Origin: JAQGMV01 sp963828715
GTDB taxonomy: Bacteria > Pseudomonadota > Gammaproteobacteria > Burkholderiales > SG8-41
DNA length: 64,000 bases
Direction: 5' to 3'
NCBI GenBank assembly: GCA_963828715.1
Contig: CAWHFX010000015.1
Span: forward strand, 496,001 to 560,000
Position 1 is the stretch's first letter. Every line of letters begins with the position of its first letter. A model generated the notes under the pieces. That model did not search any database, had not been told where the DNA came from, and saw nothing but the letters and a program-made list of their open reading frames with translations. The position numbers and the translations under genes are program-made. Of this stretch, positions 53,249-63,003 are shown piece after piece.

Positions 53249-55377
53249 GCCCCTAGCTCCTCGAAGTTCTCCTGAATCTTCGCTGCAAGTCCGCCGCTTC
53301 CTTGTTGAGATCGGCCAGCTCGGTGTGGATGTCGCGCAGCGTCTGCTCGAAGTCGAAGTCCTCGTCCTCCTCGGGCGGGGCGACGCCGACGTAGCGGCCC
53401 GGCGTGAGGCTCCAGTCGGCGGCCTCGATCTCCTTGCGGTCCACGAGCTTCACCAGCCCCGGCACCGCTCGCAGCTCCGCCTCGGGGAAGCGGTCCTGCA
53501 GCCACACGACCTGCCGGTGGAAGTAGGCGGCGTGCTTCAACTGCTCGACGGCGGCCTTGCGCTGCCTCGTCGAGCTGCTTGACCAGCCGGCCGCGTCGCG
53601 CGGCGGTCGTACGCGGCGGAGATCGCATCGTCCGCCGCCAGCTCGGCGCCGAGGTCGGCCGACACGCGCGGCGAGCTTGTAGAGCAGGTCCACCTGCTTG
53701 ACGAGGCCGCGGATCGCCTCGGCGATGGGGTCGAACGCCTTGCGCGCGGCGTGCTGGGCGTCGTTCGTCTCGGGCAGCGCCTTGGCGTACTTCTGGCCGA
53801 AGGCGGCGAGACTCGCGAGGAGCTTCTTCGCGTCGGCCTCGTAGAGCGCGGCGCGCCTCGCGCAGCTCGTTCGACGGCATCGGCGAGCGCCTGCTTCCTG
53901 TCAGCGTCGAGTCTGCGGACTTCGCCGCGGCCTTGGCGAGCGCATCGAAACGCGCTGCGCAGGTCGGCGAGCGTCGTCTCGAACGGCGCGAGCGTCCCGG
54001 GCACCGCGGCGCTCTCGGCGCAGACACGGCCGAGGTAGTCCTTCACCAGCCCGAGGAAGCGCTTCTGCTGCCCGCGATAGAGCCAGACGATGGCGGCGAG
54101 GTTCTGCATCTGCTCGGGCGAGAAGTCGTAGATCTTGCGCGTGACCTTGCGGTAGATGTTGCGCGCGTCGAGCATCAGCACCTTGTCCTTGCGCTCGGTG
54201 CGGCTTGGCGCGGTCGAAGAACCACAGCTCGCAGGGCACGGTGCGGGTGTAGAAGAAGTTGGAGCGGATGGAGATCATCACGTCCACGTCGCCGGTCTCG
54301 ACGATCTTCTGCCGCACCGCCTTCTCGCCGTGCCCGCGCTGCTCGACGCCTGCGACGACATGACGAAGCCGGCGCGGCCCTTCGGCGCTGAGGTAGCTGT
54401 AGAAGTAGGAGATCCAGAGGTAGTTGCCGTTCGAGACCTTCTTCGCCTTGTTCACGCCCGGCAGGCCGAAGGGCAGGCGCGGGTCGCCCTTGATGCTTGC
54501 TCGGCGTCCACCACGTCCACGTTGAACGGCGGATTGGCCATCACGAAGTCGCACTTGCCGCGCCGAGTTCGTGCTCGTCCTCGTAGTAGGTGATGGCCTC
54601 GGCGATCTTCGCCCTCCAGCCCGTGCACGGCGAGGTTCATCTTGGCGAGGCGGATGGTGTCGCGGTTCTTCTCCTGGCCGTAGAAGGTCACGCTTCTTCG
54701 CGGTGTCGCCGCGCCTCGTGCTCGATGAAGTGGCTGCGATCTGCACGAACATGCCGCCCGAGCCGCAGGCGGGGTCGAAGACGGTGCCGTGGTCGGGCTC
54801 GATGACGTTGACGATGGTCTGCACGATCGAGGACGGCGTGAAGAACTCGCCGTTGTCGTGCGCCTTCTGGATCGGAGAACTTGGCGAGGAAGTATTCGTA
54901 GATGCGGCCGAAGACGTCGCCGGTGGCCTGCTTCAGTTCCTCCGGATTGAGCGTGCGCAGCAGTTGGCCCGAGCACGTCGTTCTCGAGATCCGAATACTC
55001 GCCTTGGGCAGCACGCCTTTGAGACCGTCGTAGTCCTCCTCGATGGCGTCCATCGCGTGCTGGATCGCGCGATCGCGTTTCGCGCTGTCCGGCAGCGACA
55101 CCAGATAGTCGAACTGCGCTTCCGGTCGCAGAAAGATCGCGCCCTTCTGGGAAAAATCTTCCTTCGTGAGCGGCCGCGATTTCCCGCCGCGCTTCGGAAG
55201 GTTGGCTTCGATCCCGTCCTTCACCGCAAGATAGCGGCTGTACGCGTGCCGCAGGAAGATGAGCCCCATCACCGGCATGAAGTATTCGTTGCTCGCGTAG
55301 TTCGAGTTCGCGCGCAGCGTATCCGCCGCATTCCACAGGCGCTTTTCGATCGCCTCGATGTGTTCGAGTTGGGCCAT
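53245..55377 (-). CDS. hsdM: type I restriction methyltransferase HsdM, many frameshifts as read
   Basis: N6-adenine methyltransferase subunit, about 700 residues when repaired. The ATG at 55377 begins MAQLEHIEAIEKRLWNAADT. Seen in successive frames: LPKRGGKSRPLTKEDFSQ, TLNPEELKQATGDVFGRIYE, SAM-binding motif VFDPACGSGGMFVQIA, catalytic NPPF in CDFVMANPPFNVDVVDA, WISYFYSYLSAEGP, YDFSPEQMQNLAAIVWLYRG and the end NFEELGA. At least eight single-base shifts break it, for example near 55007, 54967, 54875 and 54735. They are mainly in short homopolymers or GC dinucleotides, as expected of consensus errors. First gene of the operon. Confidence 0.8.
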
Positions 55378-55555
55378 GCGGGCGAATGGTAGGGCAGGCG
55401 TCGATGCCAGGCAAAGACTGCCAGCGCCTGCTACGACCGGCCGACACACCTGCTTATTCTGAAACAGCACCGTCCGGAGCGTGTCGGCTGCTGGAATCGC
55501 GAGCGCCGTGCGCGCGTGGCGGCAGTGCTCGGCCGAACCGAGTGCCAGCTGTTCG

Positions 55556-55652
55556 TGCGCGACGTACATGAGCCAACGACCGCCTCCGGAGGGCAGTCGG
55601 CGGCTCTAGTTGAACTCGGGGTCGGGGCCGGCTTGCCGTGCACGAGCAGGCC
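55556..55652 (-). pseudogene. remnant of a CaiB CoA-transferase gene
   Basis: The complement reads GLLVHGKPAP, then (after one frameshift) EFN, a TAG, and SRRLP with RWLMYVA. This matches GLLVNGEPVPEPEFNWSRQL and CKDGRWLMYVANN at 58805-58900 of the two-domain CoA-transferase, with a stop in place of the Trp codon. About 97 bases remain, wedged between the aqpZ stop and hsdM. The rest of the 55378-55555 gap shows nothing recognisable apart from a possible hsdM promoter. Confidence 0.7.
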
Positions 55653-55662
55653 GGCAGGACGG

Positions 55663-56409
55663 CTATCGTATTACGGTGCCCGTCTGTTCAGATGGTCGGC
55701 CGACGACAGGCGGCTGGATCTGTTCACCCTCGAGAACGGCCCTGTACGTGAACCCGGCGATCGCAGCGCCGATCAGCGGGGCAAGCCAGAACAGCCATAG
55801 CTGCTGCAGTGCCCAGCCGCCCACGAAGAGAGCAGGACCCGTGCTGCGTGCTGGATTGACCGAGGTGTTTGTCACCGGAATGCTGATCAGATGAATCAGC
55901 GTCAGCGCAAGCCCGATCGTCAGGCCGGCGAAGCCGACCGGCGCGCGCTGATGCGTGGCGCCTAAGATGACGATGAGAAACATGAAAGTCATCACGAGCT
56001 CCGTTACGAGCCCCGACACCATCGAATACCCGCCGGGAGAATGCTCCCCGTAACCATTGGATGCCAGACCGCCCGTAATGCTGAAATCCGCTTTCCCGCT
56101 CGCGATCAGGTAAACCACTCCGGCACCGAGGATCGCACCTGCCACTTGGGCTACGACGTAGGGAAAGAGACTCGACGCCGGAAAACGCCCGCCGGCCCAC
56201 AATCCGATGGACACCGCAGGGTTGAAGTGTCCGCCCGAAATCGGGCCAAGCGCGTAAGCGCCAGTGAGCACGGTGAGACCGAACGCCAATGCAACGCCAA
56301 CGAACCCGATGCCTACTTCAGGGAAAGCGGCCGCGAGTACCGCGCTGCCGCAGCCGCCCAATACCAGCCAGAAAGTGCCGATAAACTCGGCCGATAATTT
56401 GGCAAACAT
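55663..56409 (-). CDS. aqpZ: aquaporin Z
   Basis: Inner-membrane water channel, 248 residues with six helices. Both NPA motifs are intact: HFNPAVSIGLWAGGRF and NTSVNPARSTGPALFVGG. The residues before the second NPA (TNTSVNPAR) carry the selectivity-filter Arg, as in water-specific channels. First helix LSAEFIGTFWLVLGGCGSAV. The C-terminus runs longer than E. coli AqpZ and ends near the CoA-transferase remnant. Stands alone among gene remnants. Confidence 0.95.
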   Translation of the reverse strand: MFAKLSAEFIGTFWLVLGGCGSAVLAAAFPEVGIGFVGVALAFGLTVLTGAYALGPISGGHFNPAVSIGLWAGGRFPASSLFPYVVAQVAGAILGAGVVYLIASGKADFSITGGLASNGYGEHSPGGYSMVSGLVTELVMTFMFLIVILGATHQRAPVGFAGLTIGLALTLIHLISIPVTNTSVNPARSTGPALFVGGWALQQLWLFWLAPLIGAAIAGFTYRAVLEGEQIQPPVVGRPSEQTGTVIR

Positions 56410-56458
56410 GACTAACCTCCTCGGATCGATGTAAAGGAGCCGCCTGACCGGTGCGCTC

Positions 56459-56689
56459 TCACGACTGAATCGGCCGGACGAGCATCTCGACTCGGCGATT
56501 CTGGGCGCATGCTGCTTCTGTATCTTTGCTCGCTATCGGTTCTTCCTCGCCTCGACTATCGACCGTGATGCGATTTTGCGCAAGCCCGTGCTGCCCCAGG
56601 TAATCCGCCACGGCGGCAGCGCGGCGGCGGGAGAGCTCACGGTTCGCCTCTGCGCTCCCGACACTTGCAGTGTAGCCTACGACTGTCAC
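56459..56689 (-). pseudogene. truncated OmpA-family C-terminal domain
   Basis: Peptidoglycan-binding OmpA-like fragment of about 76 codons: VVGYTASVGSAEANRELSRR, AAAVADYLGQHGLAQNRIT and AQNRRVEMLVRP. The membrane-spanning and N-terminal parts of the domain are missing; an in-frame stop lies ten codons upstream. The domain tail itself is complete, so it is the end of a lost gene rather than a small protein. Next to aqpZ on the same strand. Confidence 0.7.
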
Positions 56690-56834
56690 TGATGGCTTAC
56701 GTCGGATGAGGCTTCAATAAACCCCGCGTCGAAGAAGCCAGTGGACACTGGCTCGCCTCGTAGCAGGTAATCAGGAGGTCTGTACGAACGAGATCATTCA
56801 ACGATTGATCGAGAAGAACCTGTGGCACAGGTTC

Positions 56835-57057
56835 TGACTGTTCATTGCATTGCTCCTATCCGTCGGCGTTGCGTTTGCCAGTGAACGTGAACACAGTTAC
56901 CGGGACCGAATTGCAAAGCATCAACGGCATCGGACTGGTGAAAGCCAAAGCGATAGGCCGTTCGAGCGGCATGCGGTACGGTGAGGCGCTCGTGCTGGCG
57001 GACGCGTCGCCAGCAAAGTCTGCGGTGCGTGTTCAGCGCCCCCTTATCGAGGCGGTT
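56835..57057 (+). pseudogene. remnant of a ComEA-like helix-hairpin-helix protein
   Basis: A hydrophobic leader FIALLLSVGVAFAS continues, after a frameshift near 56880, into VNVNTVTGTELQSINGIG and LVKAKAIG, the first helix-hairpin-helix of ComEA-type DNA-uptake proteins. The second half is unrecognisable (GEALVLADASPAKSAV). No start codon fits the leader. Faces the CoA-transferase gene. Non-functional as read. Confidence 0.55.
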
Positions 57058-57085
57058 TTCGGGCCATCTCTGCGTCGCGCGACAC

Positions 57086-59497
57086 TCAACACCCCGCCTT
57101 CACACCATCGACGTACACGACCTTCTCGCGGATCAGGCGCTCGAGCTCCGCGCTCATGCCGATCTCCGCGAGAACACTCGCAGCATCCGAACCGGGCTTC
57201 GCGGCGGGACGTCCGGGCGTCACCGGCGTGCGCGAGAGCCTCACGCCGGGCGCAGTCGTCGTGATCGGGCCGAAGCCTTCGTGATCACGTGTGATGGCAA
57301 CCCCGCGTGCTTTCGTAAGCGGATCGACCATCAGCTCGCGCAATGTCGGCACGACGCGGTGAATGGCAATCCCGGCCTTGGTCAGCACCTTCAGCCACTC
57401 GGGCACGCTGCGCGTGCGCATGCGTTCTTCCATCCAGCGCTCGAGATCCGCGCCATGGCGCTTGCCTATGTCGCGGAAATCCCAGCAGCGCGCGAGCTCT
57501 TCGCGCGTCGAGACGAGATAGACCCATCCGTCCGCCGCTTCGTACAGCCGATCGAGCGGTCCGTTGCCGCGCGCGTCCTGTCCGTGCGGCTCGTTCCATT
57601 CCTTGCCCGCGTAGCCCTGAAGCAGTGCTGATTGCAGCATCGTCGCGGTGTAGGCGAGCGCGCTGTCGACGAACTGACCTTCACCCGTGCGGCGCCGATG
57701 CAGAAGCGCAAGCGCAACGCCGTAGCACGCCATGAGTCCCGTCCCGTAATCGTTCGCGGCGAATGGCGCCGTCGCCGGTTTGGCTGAACCGTAGCGCACT
57801 TGCATGCCCGTGACGGCCTGACCGATCTGCTCATGGCCGGGACGCAACGCGTACGGCCCGATGCTCCCGAACGTATTCATGTAGCCGAACACGATGCCCG
57901 GCTTGCGCGCGCGCACACGCTCATAGTCGATGCCGAGCTTTTCCGCTACGCCGCCGCGGAAATTCTGAAGCACGACGTCGGCCCAGTCGACGAGCTTCCA
58001 GAAGATTTCGAGGCCTTCCTTCGTCTTCAGATCGATCAGCACGCTGCGCTTGCCGCGATTGATGTCGTTGTGGCGCAGGACGGTCTTGCGATGCGGGCTG
58101 TCGATCTTGATCACGTCGGCGCCGAACTCGGCCATCGTGCGGCCGCAGGTCGGACCGGCGAGGACGATGCAGAGGTCGAGGACTTTGACGCCGGCAAGCG
58201 CGGAGCGGAGAGTCTGATCGGCAGATGTTCGCCCTTCGAGACGGCCGCTGTAGGCCTCCTCAGGACGAACGGTGTTGGGTAGTCCTTCGAGACGGCCCTT
58301 GCTGGTCTCCTCGGGACGAACGGAGCGGAGCTCGTCGACCCTCACCCCTTCCCTCTCCCTCACCGAGGGCGAGGGCGGGTTTTTGTCAGCGAATTCGCGC
58401 AGGATCTCCGCGCGATGCGCGTCGGGGTTCGCGCGCGGGGAACGCACCGATCCGGGCGTCAACGACAGGCGCGTGTTGATGCCGGGACCGCGGAAAGAGC
58501 CAAGCTCGGGATCCGCCAGATCGGCCTTCCCTTCTGGCCCCGATCCTCCCGTCTTCTCCCCGGCGCCGAACTGCTCGATGATCTTCGACCCGAGCGCCTG
58601 CGGATGGTCCAGCCATTCGGCACTGGTATGGCAGATCACGCCTTCGGAGCCTATCTCGGCGATGAAGTCTTCCCACTCTTTGCCGGTGCGCGCGCGCGTG
58701 ACTTCGTCGAACTTCTCTCCGAGCTCCCGCGCCGGGAGGTTGGCATCGCGCCACTTGTCCATCCCGATGGCCTTGATGAACGCTTCGAAGCGCTTGTTGT
58801 TCGCCACGTACATGAGCCAGCGTCCGTCCTTGCACGGAAGCTGCCGGCTCCAGTTGAATTCGGGCTCCGGCACCGGTTCACCGTTGACGAGCAGGCCCCG
58901 CGCGCCGACGACCGTGAATGTCGCATCGAAGAGCGGAATTTCCACGCGCTGCCCGAGCCCGGAGCGCTCGCGTTCGTTGAGCGCCATGGCGACCGTGACC
59001 GCGCAGAGAAAAGCCGCATAGGCCGAGCCGTACGGAATGACGGTGTACACGGGTTTACCCGCGCTCGCACGGCTCGCACGATAGGTCCCGGTGGCGGCAC
59101 CGACGACACCTTCCCACGCTCTGACCTGCGCGCGCGGATCGTCGGAACCGAATCCGGGCAACGAGCAGTAGACCAGGCGCGGGTTCGCCGCGGTCATCGC
59201 CTCGGCACCAATACCGAGGCGCTCCATCACGCCGGGACGAAAGTTCTCGATCACGACATCGGCGGTCGCAATCAGATTGCGCGCGGTCCGCAGATCCGCG
59301 TCCGCCTTGATGTCGAGCACGATGCTGCGCTTGTTGCGATTCCACGTGGCGTTCGCGGGCGTGTTCCAGCGCGGTCCGCCCGGCGGATCGACGCGGATCA
59401 CGTCCGCACCGTGGTCGCCCAGCAGCATGGCTGCCAGTGGTCCCGCGATGTACTGCCCGAAATCGATAATCCGGATACCTTCGAGAGCGCCTGCCAT
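57086..59497 (-). CDS. two-domain CaiB/BaiF CoA-transferase fusion with repeat-derived linker
   Basis: One 803-residue frame with two class III CoA-transferase domains. Domain 1: IRIIDFGQYIAGPLAAMLLG, DLRTARNLIATADVVIENFRPG, PYGSAYAAFLCAV. Domain 2 from about residue 440: VKVLDLCIVLAGPTCGRTMA, FGADVIKIDSPHRKTVL, FAANDYGTGLMACYGVALAL with a likely catalytic Asp. GGAG precedes the ATG at 59497. The linker (about residues 385-440) is encoded largely by two tandem REP-like repeats at 58227-58323, giving SVRPEETSKGRLEG and TVRPEEAYSGRLEG. Two-domain family members exist, so the fusion is probably real. Divergent from the GMC cluster. Confidence 0.9.
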   Translation of the reverse strand: MAGALEGIRIIDFGQYIAGPLAAMLLGDHGADVIRVDPPGGPRWNTPANATWNRNKRSIVLDIKADADLRTARNLIATADVVIENFRPGVMERLGIGAEAMTAANPRLVYCSLPGFGSDDPRAQVRAWEGVVGAATGTYRASRASAGKPVYTVIPYGSAYAAFLCAVTVAMALNERERSGLGQRVEIPLFDATFTVVGARGLLVNGEPVPEPEFNWSRQLPCKDGRWLMYVANNKRFEAFIKAIGMDKWRDANLPARELGEKFDEVTRARTGKEWEDFIAEIGSEGVICHTSAEWLDHPQALGSKIIEQFGAGEKTGGSGPEGKADLADPELGSFRGPGINTRLSLTPGSVRSPRANPDAHRAEILREFADKNPPSPSVREREGVRVDELRSVRPEETSKGRLEGLPNTVRPEEAYSGRLEGRTSADQTLRSALAGVKVLDLCIVLAGPTCGRTMAEFGADVIKIDSPHRKTVLRHNDINRGKRSVLIDLKTKEGLEIFWKLVDWADVVLQNFRGGVAEKLGIDYERVRARKPGIVFGYMNTFGSIGPYALRPGHEQIGQAVTGMQVRYGSAKPATAPFAANDYGTGLMACYGVALALLHRRRTGEGQFVDSALAYTATMLQSALLQGYAGKEWNEPHGQDARGNGPLDRLYEAADGWVYLVSTREELARCWDFRDIGKRHGADLERWMEERMRTRSVPEWLKVLTKAGIAIHRVVPTLRELMVDPLTKARGVAITRDHEGFGPITTTAPGVRLSRTPVTPGRPAAKPGSDAASVLAEIGMSAELERLIREKVVYVDGVKAGC
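58227..58323. repeat. two tandem REP-like repeats inside a coding sequence (copies 5 and 6)
   Basis: GTTCGCCCTTCGAGACGG...CTCCTCAGGACGAACGG (58227-58272) and AGTCCTTCGAGACGG...CTCCTCGGGACGAACGG (58281-58323) are direct copies of the repeat otherwise found between genes. They are translated in the linker of the CoA-transferase fusion and keep its frame. Confidence 0.75.
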
Positions 59498-59593
59498 GTT
59501 TCACTCCTCCTTGCGAACGAGAATATACAATGCGAGGCACGCAGGGCCGCTTGAATCGCGGCCGCTCGTTATCCACTATATGGAGAGGCAACC

Positions 59594-60261
59594 ATGCCCG
59601 AGTCTGAGGCCATCGCCGTCTACGGCTACCTGACGCAGCCCGAGATACGCTTTCTCGATGCCGCCGTCGAGCGGCTGATTCCCACCGACGAACTGGGACC
59701 CGGCGGCACGCGACGCCGGCGTCACCTGCTACATCGACCGCCAGTTGAGCAGCACCTGGGGCACGCACGGGCGCAACTACCGCTCGGGTCCGTGGCTCGA
59801 GGGCACGCCCGAGCAGGGTTTCCAGTCGCGGCTCACGCCGCAGGAGATCTATCGCATCGGGATTCACGAGATCAACGCTGTATTGCCGCGCGCAGTACGA
59901 GAAGCCGTTCGACCAGTTGCCGCCCGCGCAGGCAGGACGAGGTTCTGAAGGCGCTCGAAGCGGGGCAGGTCGACCTGCCTTCGCTGTCGTCGAAGCTCTT
60001 TTTCGATCTGCTGTGGCGCAATACCGAGGAAGGCTTCTTCGCCGATCCGCTCTACGGCGGCAATCGCGACAAGGTGGGCTGGAAGCTGATCGGCTTTCCC
60101 GGCGTGCCGTCCAGCGCCTACAACGCGCATCACTCGACAACCCGACGCCGTACCGCGCCGAGCCGGTCAGCATTCTCGACATCCAGCTCGAAGCAGGCGC
60201 AAGGCCGATGCGCAGGGCTTCGCGAAGCACATCATGCTGAAGCAGGAAGGAGGAAAGTAAT
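59594..60261 (+). CDS. gluconate 2-dehydrogenase subunit 3 family protein, frameshifted as read
   Basis: Small subunit of a membrane-associated FAD dehydrogenase, about 220 residues when repaired. GGAGAGG precedes the ATG at 59594 (MPESEAIAVYGYLTQPEI). Segments in successive frames: DAAVERLIPTDELGPGG, RNYRSGPWLEGTPEQGFQSR, DEVLKALEAGQVDLPSLSSK, FFDLLWRNTEEGFFADPLYG and LIGFPGVPSSAYNAH. About five indels, near 59708, 59892, 59930, 60132 and 60193. The TAA overlaps the next ATG (TAATG), so it is coupled to the GMC subunit. No twin-arginine signal is obvious. Confidence 0.8.
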
Positions 60262-62033
60262 GACGCCGACGAAAATGAAACCGGTCGATGTCGTCGTCGT
60301 GGGCAGCGGCGTCGTCGGTTCGATCATGTCGATGGAGCTCGCGAACGCGGGCCTGAAGGTGCTCTGTCTCGAGCGCGGCCGGATGATCGATCCGCAAACC
60401 GATTTCGTGACGCCGTACGTGCACGACGAGCTGAAGTACGACCGTCACAGCGACATCTTCCAGAACCTCTCGCGCGAGACGATCACCTTCCGCAACAACA
60501 TGGGCCAGACCGCGCTGCCGATGCGCGAGCTGGGCTCGTTCAAGCCCGGCGAGATGGTCGGCGGCACCGCGGCGCACTGGGGCGGCAACGCGCGGCGCTT
60601 CCTGCCGCACGATTTCGAGCTCGCGCTCGCAAGATCACCGAGCGTTACGGCAAGAGGTTTCTTCCCCGAGGACTGCACAGCGCAGGACTGGGGCGTCACC
60701 TGGGACGACGTCGAGCCGTACTACGACCAGTTCGAACACATCTACGGCGTCGGCGGCAAGGCCGGCAATCTGAACGGCGAGATCCAGCCGGGCGGCAATC
60801 CGCACGAAGGCCCGCGCTCGCGCGAGTTTCCGAATCCGCCGACGACGCGCACGCCGCAGGGCGAACTGTTCGCGAAGGCGCGCGAGCGAGCTCGGCTACA
60901 CGCCGTTCCAGGGTCCGGCCGCGGCGATGACCCAGGACTACAGCAATCTCTACAAGCTGATGCTGCTCGAGTGCCAGCGCGGCGGCTTCTGCTCGAGCCA
61001 CGTGTGCTCGCAGGGCGCGAAGGCGAATCCGCTCTCCGCCGTGCTGCCGGCGCTCTACAAGCAGCAGAATTTCGAGCTGCGTCCGCTGTGCAACGTCATC
61101 AAGGTCAACACGCGATTCCACCGGCAAGCAGGCGACCGGCGTCACCTACATCGATGCGCGCGGCCGCGAGGTCGAGCAGCCGGCCGAGCATCGTGGTGCT
61201 GGCGACCTACTGCTTCAACAACACGCGGCTGCTGCTGCTCTCGGGCATCGGCAAGCCGTACGATCCGCAGACCGGACGCGGCGTCGTCGGCCGCAACTAT
61301 TCGTATCAGACCGGCGGCCGCATGCACGCTCTTCTTCGACGACACGCGAGTTCAATCCGTTCATCGGCGGCGGCAGGTCAACACGTCGATCGACGAACTG
61401 AACGGCGACGTCATCGATCGCTCGAAGCTCGGCTTCGTCGGCGGCGCCTACATCAACGTGCCGAGCGCCGGCGCGTCGCCGATCAAAGGCAAGCCGTTGC
61501 CGCACGGCACGCCGCGCTGGGGCGCGCGAGTGGAAGAAGGCGGTCGCGCAGAACTACCGCCGCACGTTCGGGCATCCACATCCACGGCTCGTGCATGAGC
61601 TATCGCGACCGTTATCTCGATCTCGATCCGACCTACAAGGACGCGAACGGCCTGCCGCTGCTGCGCATGACCTTCGACTGGCACGACAACGAGAAGAAGA
61701 TGCTGCGGTGGATCTACGAGAAGATCACCGAGATCGCGAAGGCGATGAAGCCGTCGCAATATCACGCGGCACCCCATTCCCGGGAAGTACAGCATCGTGC
61801 CGTACCAGAGCACGCACAACATCGGCGGCGCGGTGATGGGCACCGATCCGTCGACGAGCGTCGTGAACAAGTATCTGCAGTCGTGGGACGTGCCGAACCT
61901 GTTCGTGGTCGGCGGCAGCGCGTTTCCGCAGAATCCGGCGCAAGGCCCGACCGCAACCATCGGCATGCTGGCGTGCTGGGCAGCGGACAACATCAAGGAG
62001 ACGTACATCCGCAACCCGGGCCCGATGATGTAA
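60261..62033 (+). CDS. GMC-type FAD dehydrogenase large subunit, frameshifted as read
   Basis: Catalytic flavoprotein of the gluconate/sorbitol dehydrogenase type, about 590 residues. The ATG at 60261 gives MTPTKMKPVDVVVVGSGVVG (FAD motif), then VLCLERGRMI, GEMVGGTAAHWGGNARRFLP, GFCSSHVCSQGAK, VLATYCFNNTRLLLLSGIG and the C-terminal VGGSAFPQNPAQGPTATIG. Active-site histidine region IHIHGSCMSY. At least seven shifts, partly compensating, near 60630-60660, 60890, 61122, 61180, 61329 and 61530-61580, make a single long frame run across both subunits. It needs a cytochrome or quinone acceptor, not in the window. Confidence 0.85.
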
Positions 62034-62107
62034 CGACTGCCCCCTCTCCCAGGGGCCGGGGATGAGGGTGGGAATAGGCGCGCCGCTCACCGGGAGGAGG
62101 AACTCCG

Positions 62108-62942
62108 ATGGCACAGACGGTACCGCGACGCGCGCATCTCATCACCGGCGGTTTTCCGCCGGGTTCGAGCGCCGGGCACGATCATGATTACCCGCGGCTG
62201 CGACTGCTGGGACTTCTCGCCGAGGAGGACGTGCAGGCGTCGGTCGCGAATGACTTCGCCGATCTGCCAAATGGCTGCCGGTCAGCCGCCTGCTGATTAC
62301 CTACGTCGCAGGTCCCTATCCCGACACTGCGCAGTGCACTGCGTTGCGTGCCTGGCTCGAAGCGGGCGGACACTGGCTTGCACTGCACGGCACGAGCGGC
62401 GGCCGCGCGGAGCGCGTCGAAGGCGTGCGCCAGCGCCGAACCGTCAAGGCCGAGCATCACGCGCTGCTCGGCAGCTTCTTTCTCGACGCATCCGCCGATC
62501 TGCCGGTTTCGCGTCGACGTGCGCGATACCGATCACCCGCTCACGCGCGGATCGGCGCTTCTTTCGAAGTCGAGGACGAGCCTTACTTCATCGAGCTTCA
62601 GGATCCGCGCTCGACGCGCATACTGCTCACGGCGGACTACGGCCCGAGCGCCGTGTCGCAGTCGTCGGCGCCGCTGTATGGCTCGGACACGTCGCTGCAG
62701 GCGGATGGCCGGACGCGCGTCCTCGGTTATACGCGGCCGGTCGGGGACGGTGCCGTCACGTACTTCGCGCTCGGCCATTGCCACGATCCGGCCGCGCGCG
62801 CGGGAAGACCGCCGGACCCGCGGAAGTGCCGACGTTCCGCGGCTCATGGGAGAACACGGCATTCCTTACTCTGCTGCGCAACGCGATCGCCTGGAGCACG
62901 ACGGAATCGGCGCGTGCGCGAGCCGCGACTGCCAGCGCCTGA
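62108..62942 (+). CDS. ThuA-like (GATase-fold) protein, frameshifted as read
   Basis: Related to the trehalose-utilisation ThuA family, about 277 residues when repaired. GGAGGAGGAA precedes the ATG at 62108 (MAQTVPRRAHLITGGFPPGS). Seen: HDHDYPRLRLLGLLAEEDVQ, ALRAWLEAGGHWLALHGTSG, TDHPLTRG, EPYFIELQDPRSTRILLTAD and GAVTYFALGHCHDP, as in glutamine-amidotransferase-fold ThuA proteins. Shifts near 62275, 62500, 62555 and 62805. Function uncertain; it follows the GMC gene and may act on its sugar-like product. Confidence 0.72.
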
Positions 62943-63003
62943 CCCAAGTTATCGCATCGGTGCTGTCCTCAACGCGTCCAGCACACTGGCGAACGGAGGC
63001 TTT

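Noticed and set aside
58227..58323. CRISPR-like tandem repeat
   Set aside because: Only two copies, translated in frame, no regular unique spacers and no cas genes.
59594..62065. An 823-residue fusion of the subunit-3 and GMC proteins
   Set aside because: The long frame arises from compensating indels; a TAATG junction at 60259-60263 separates two normal genes.
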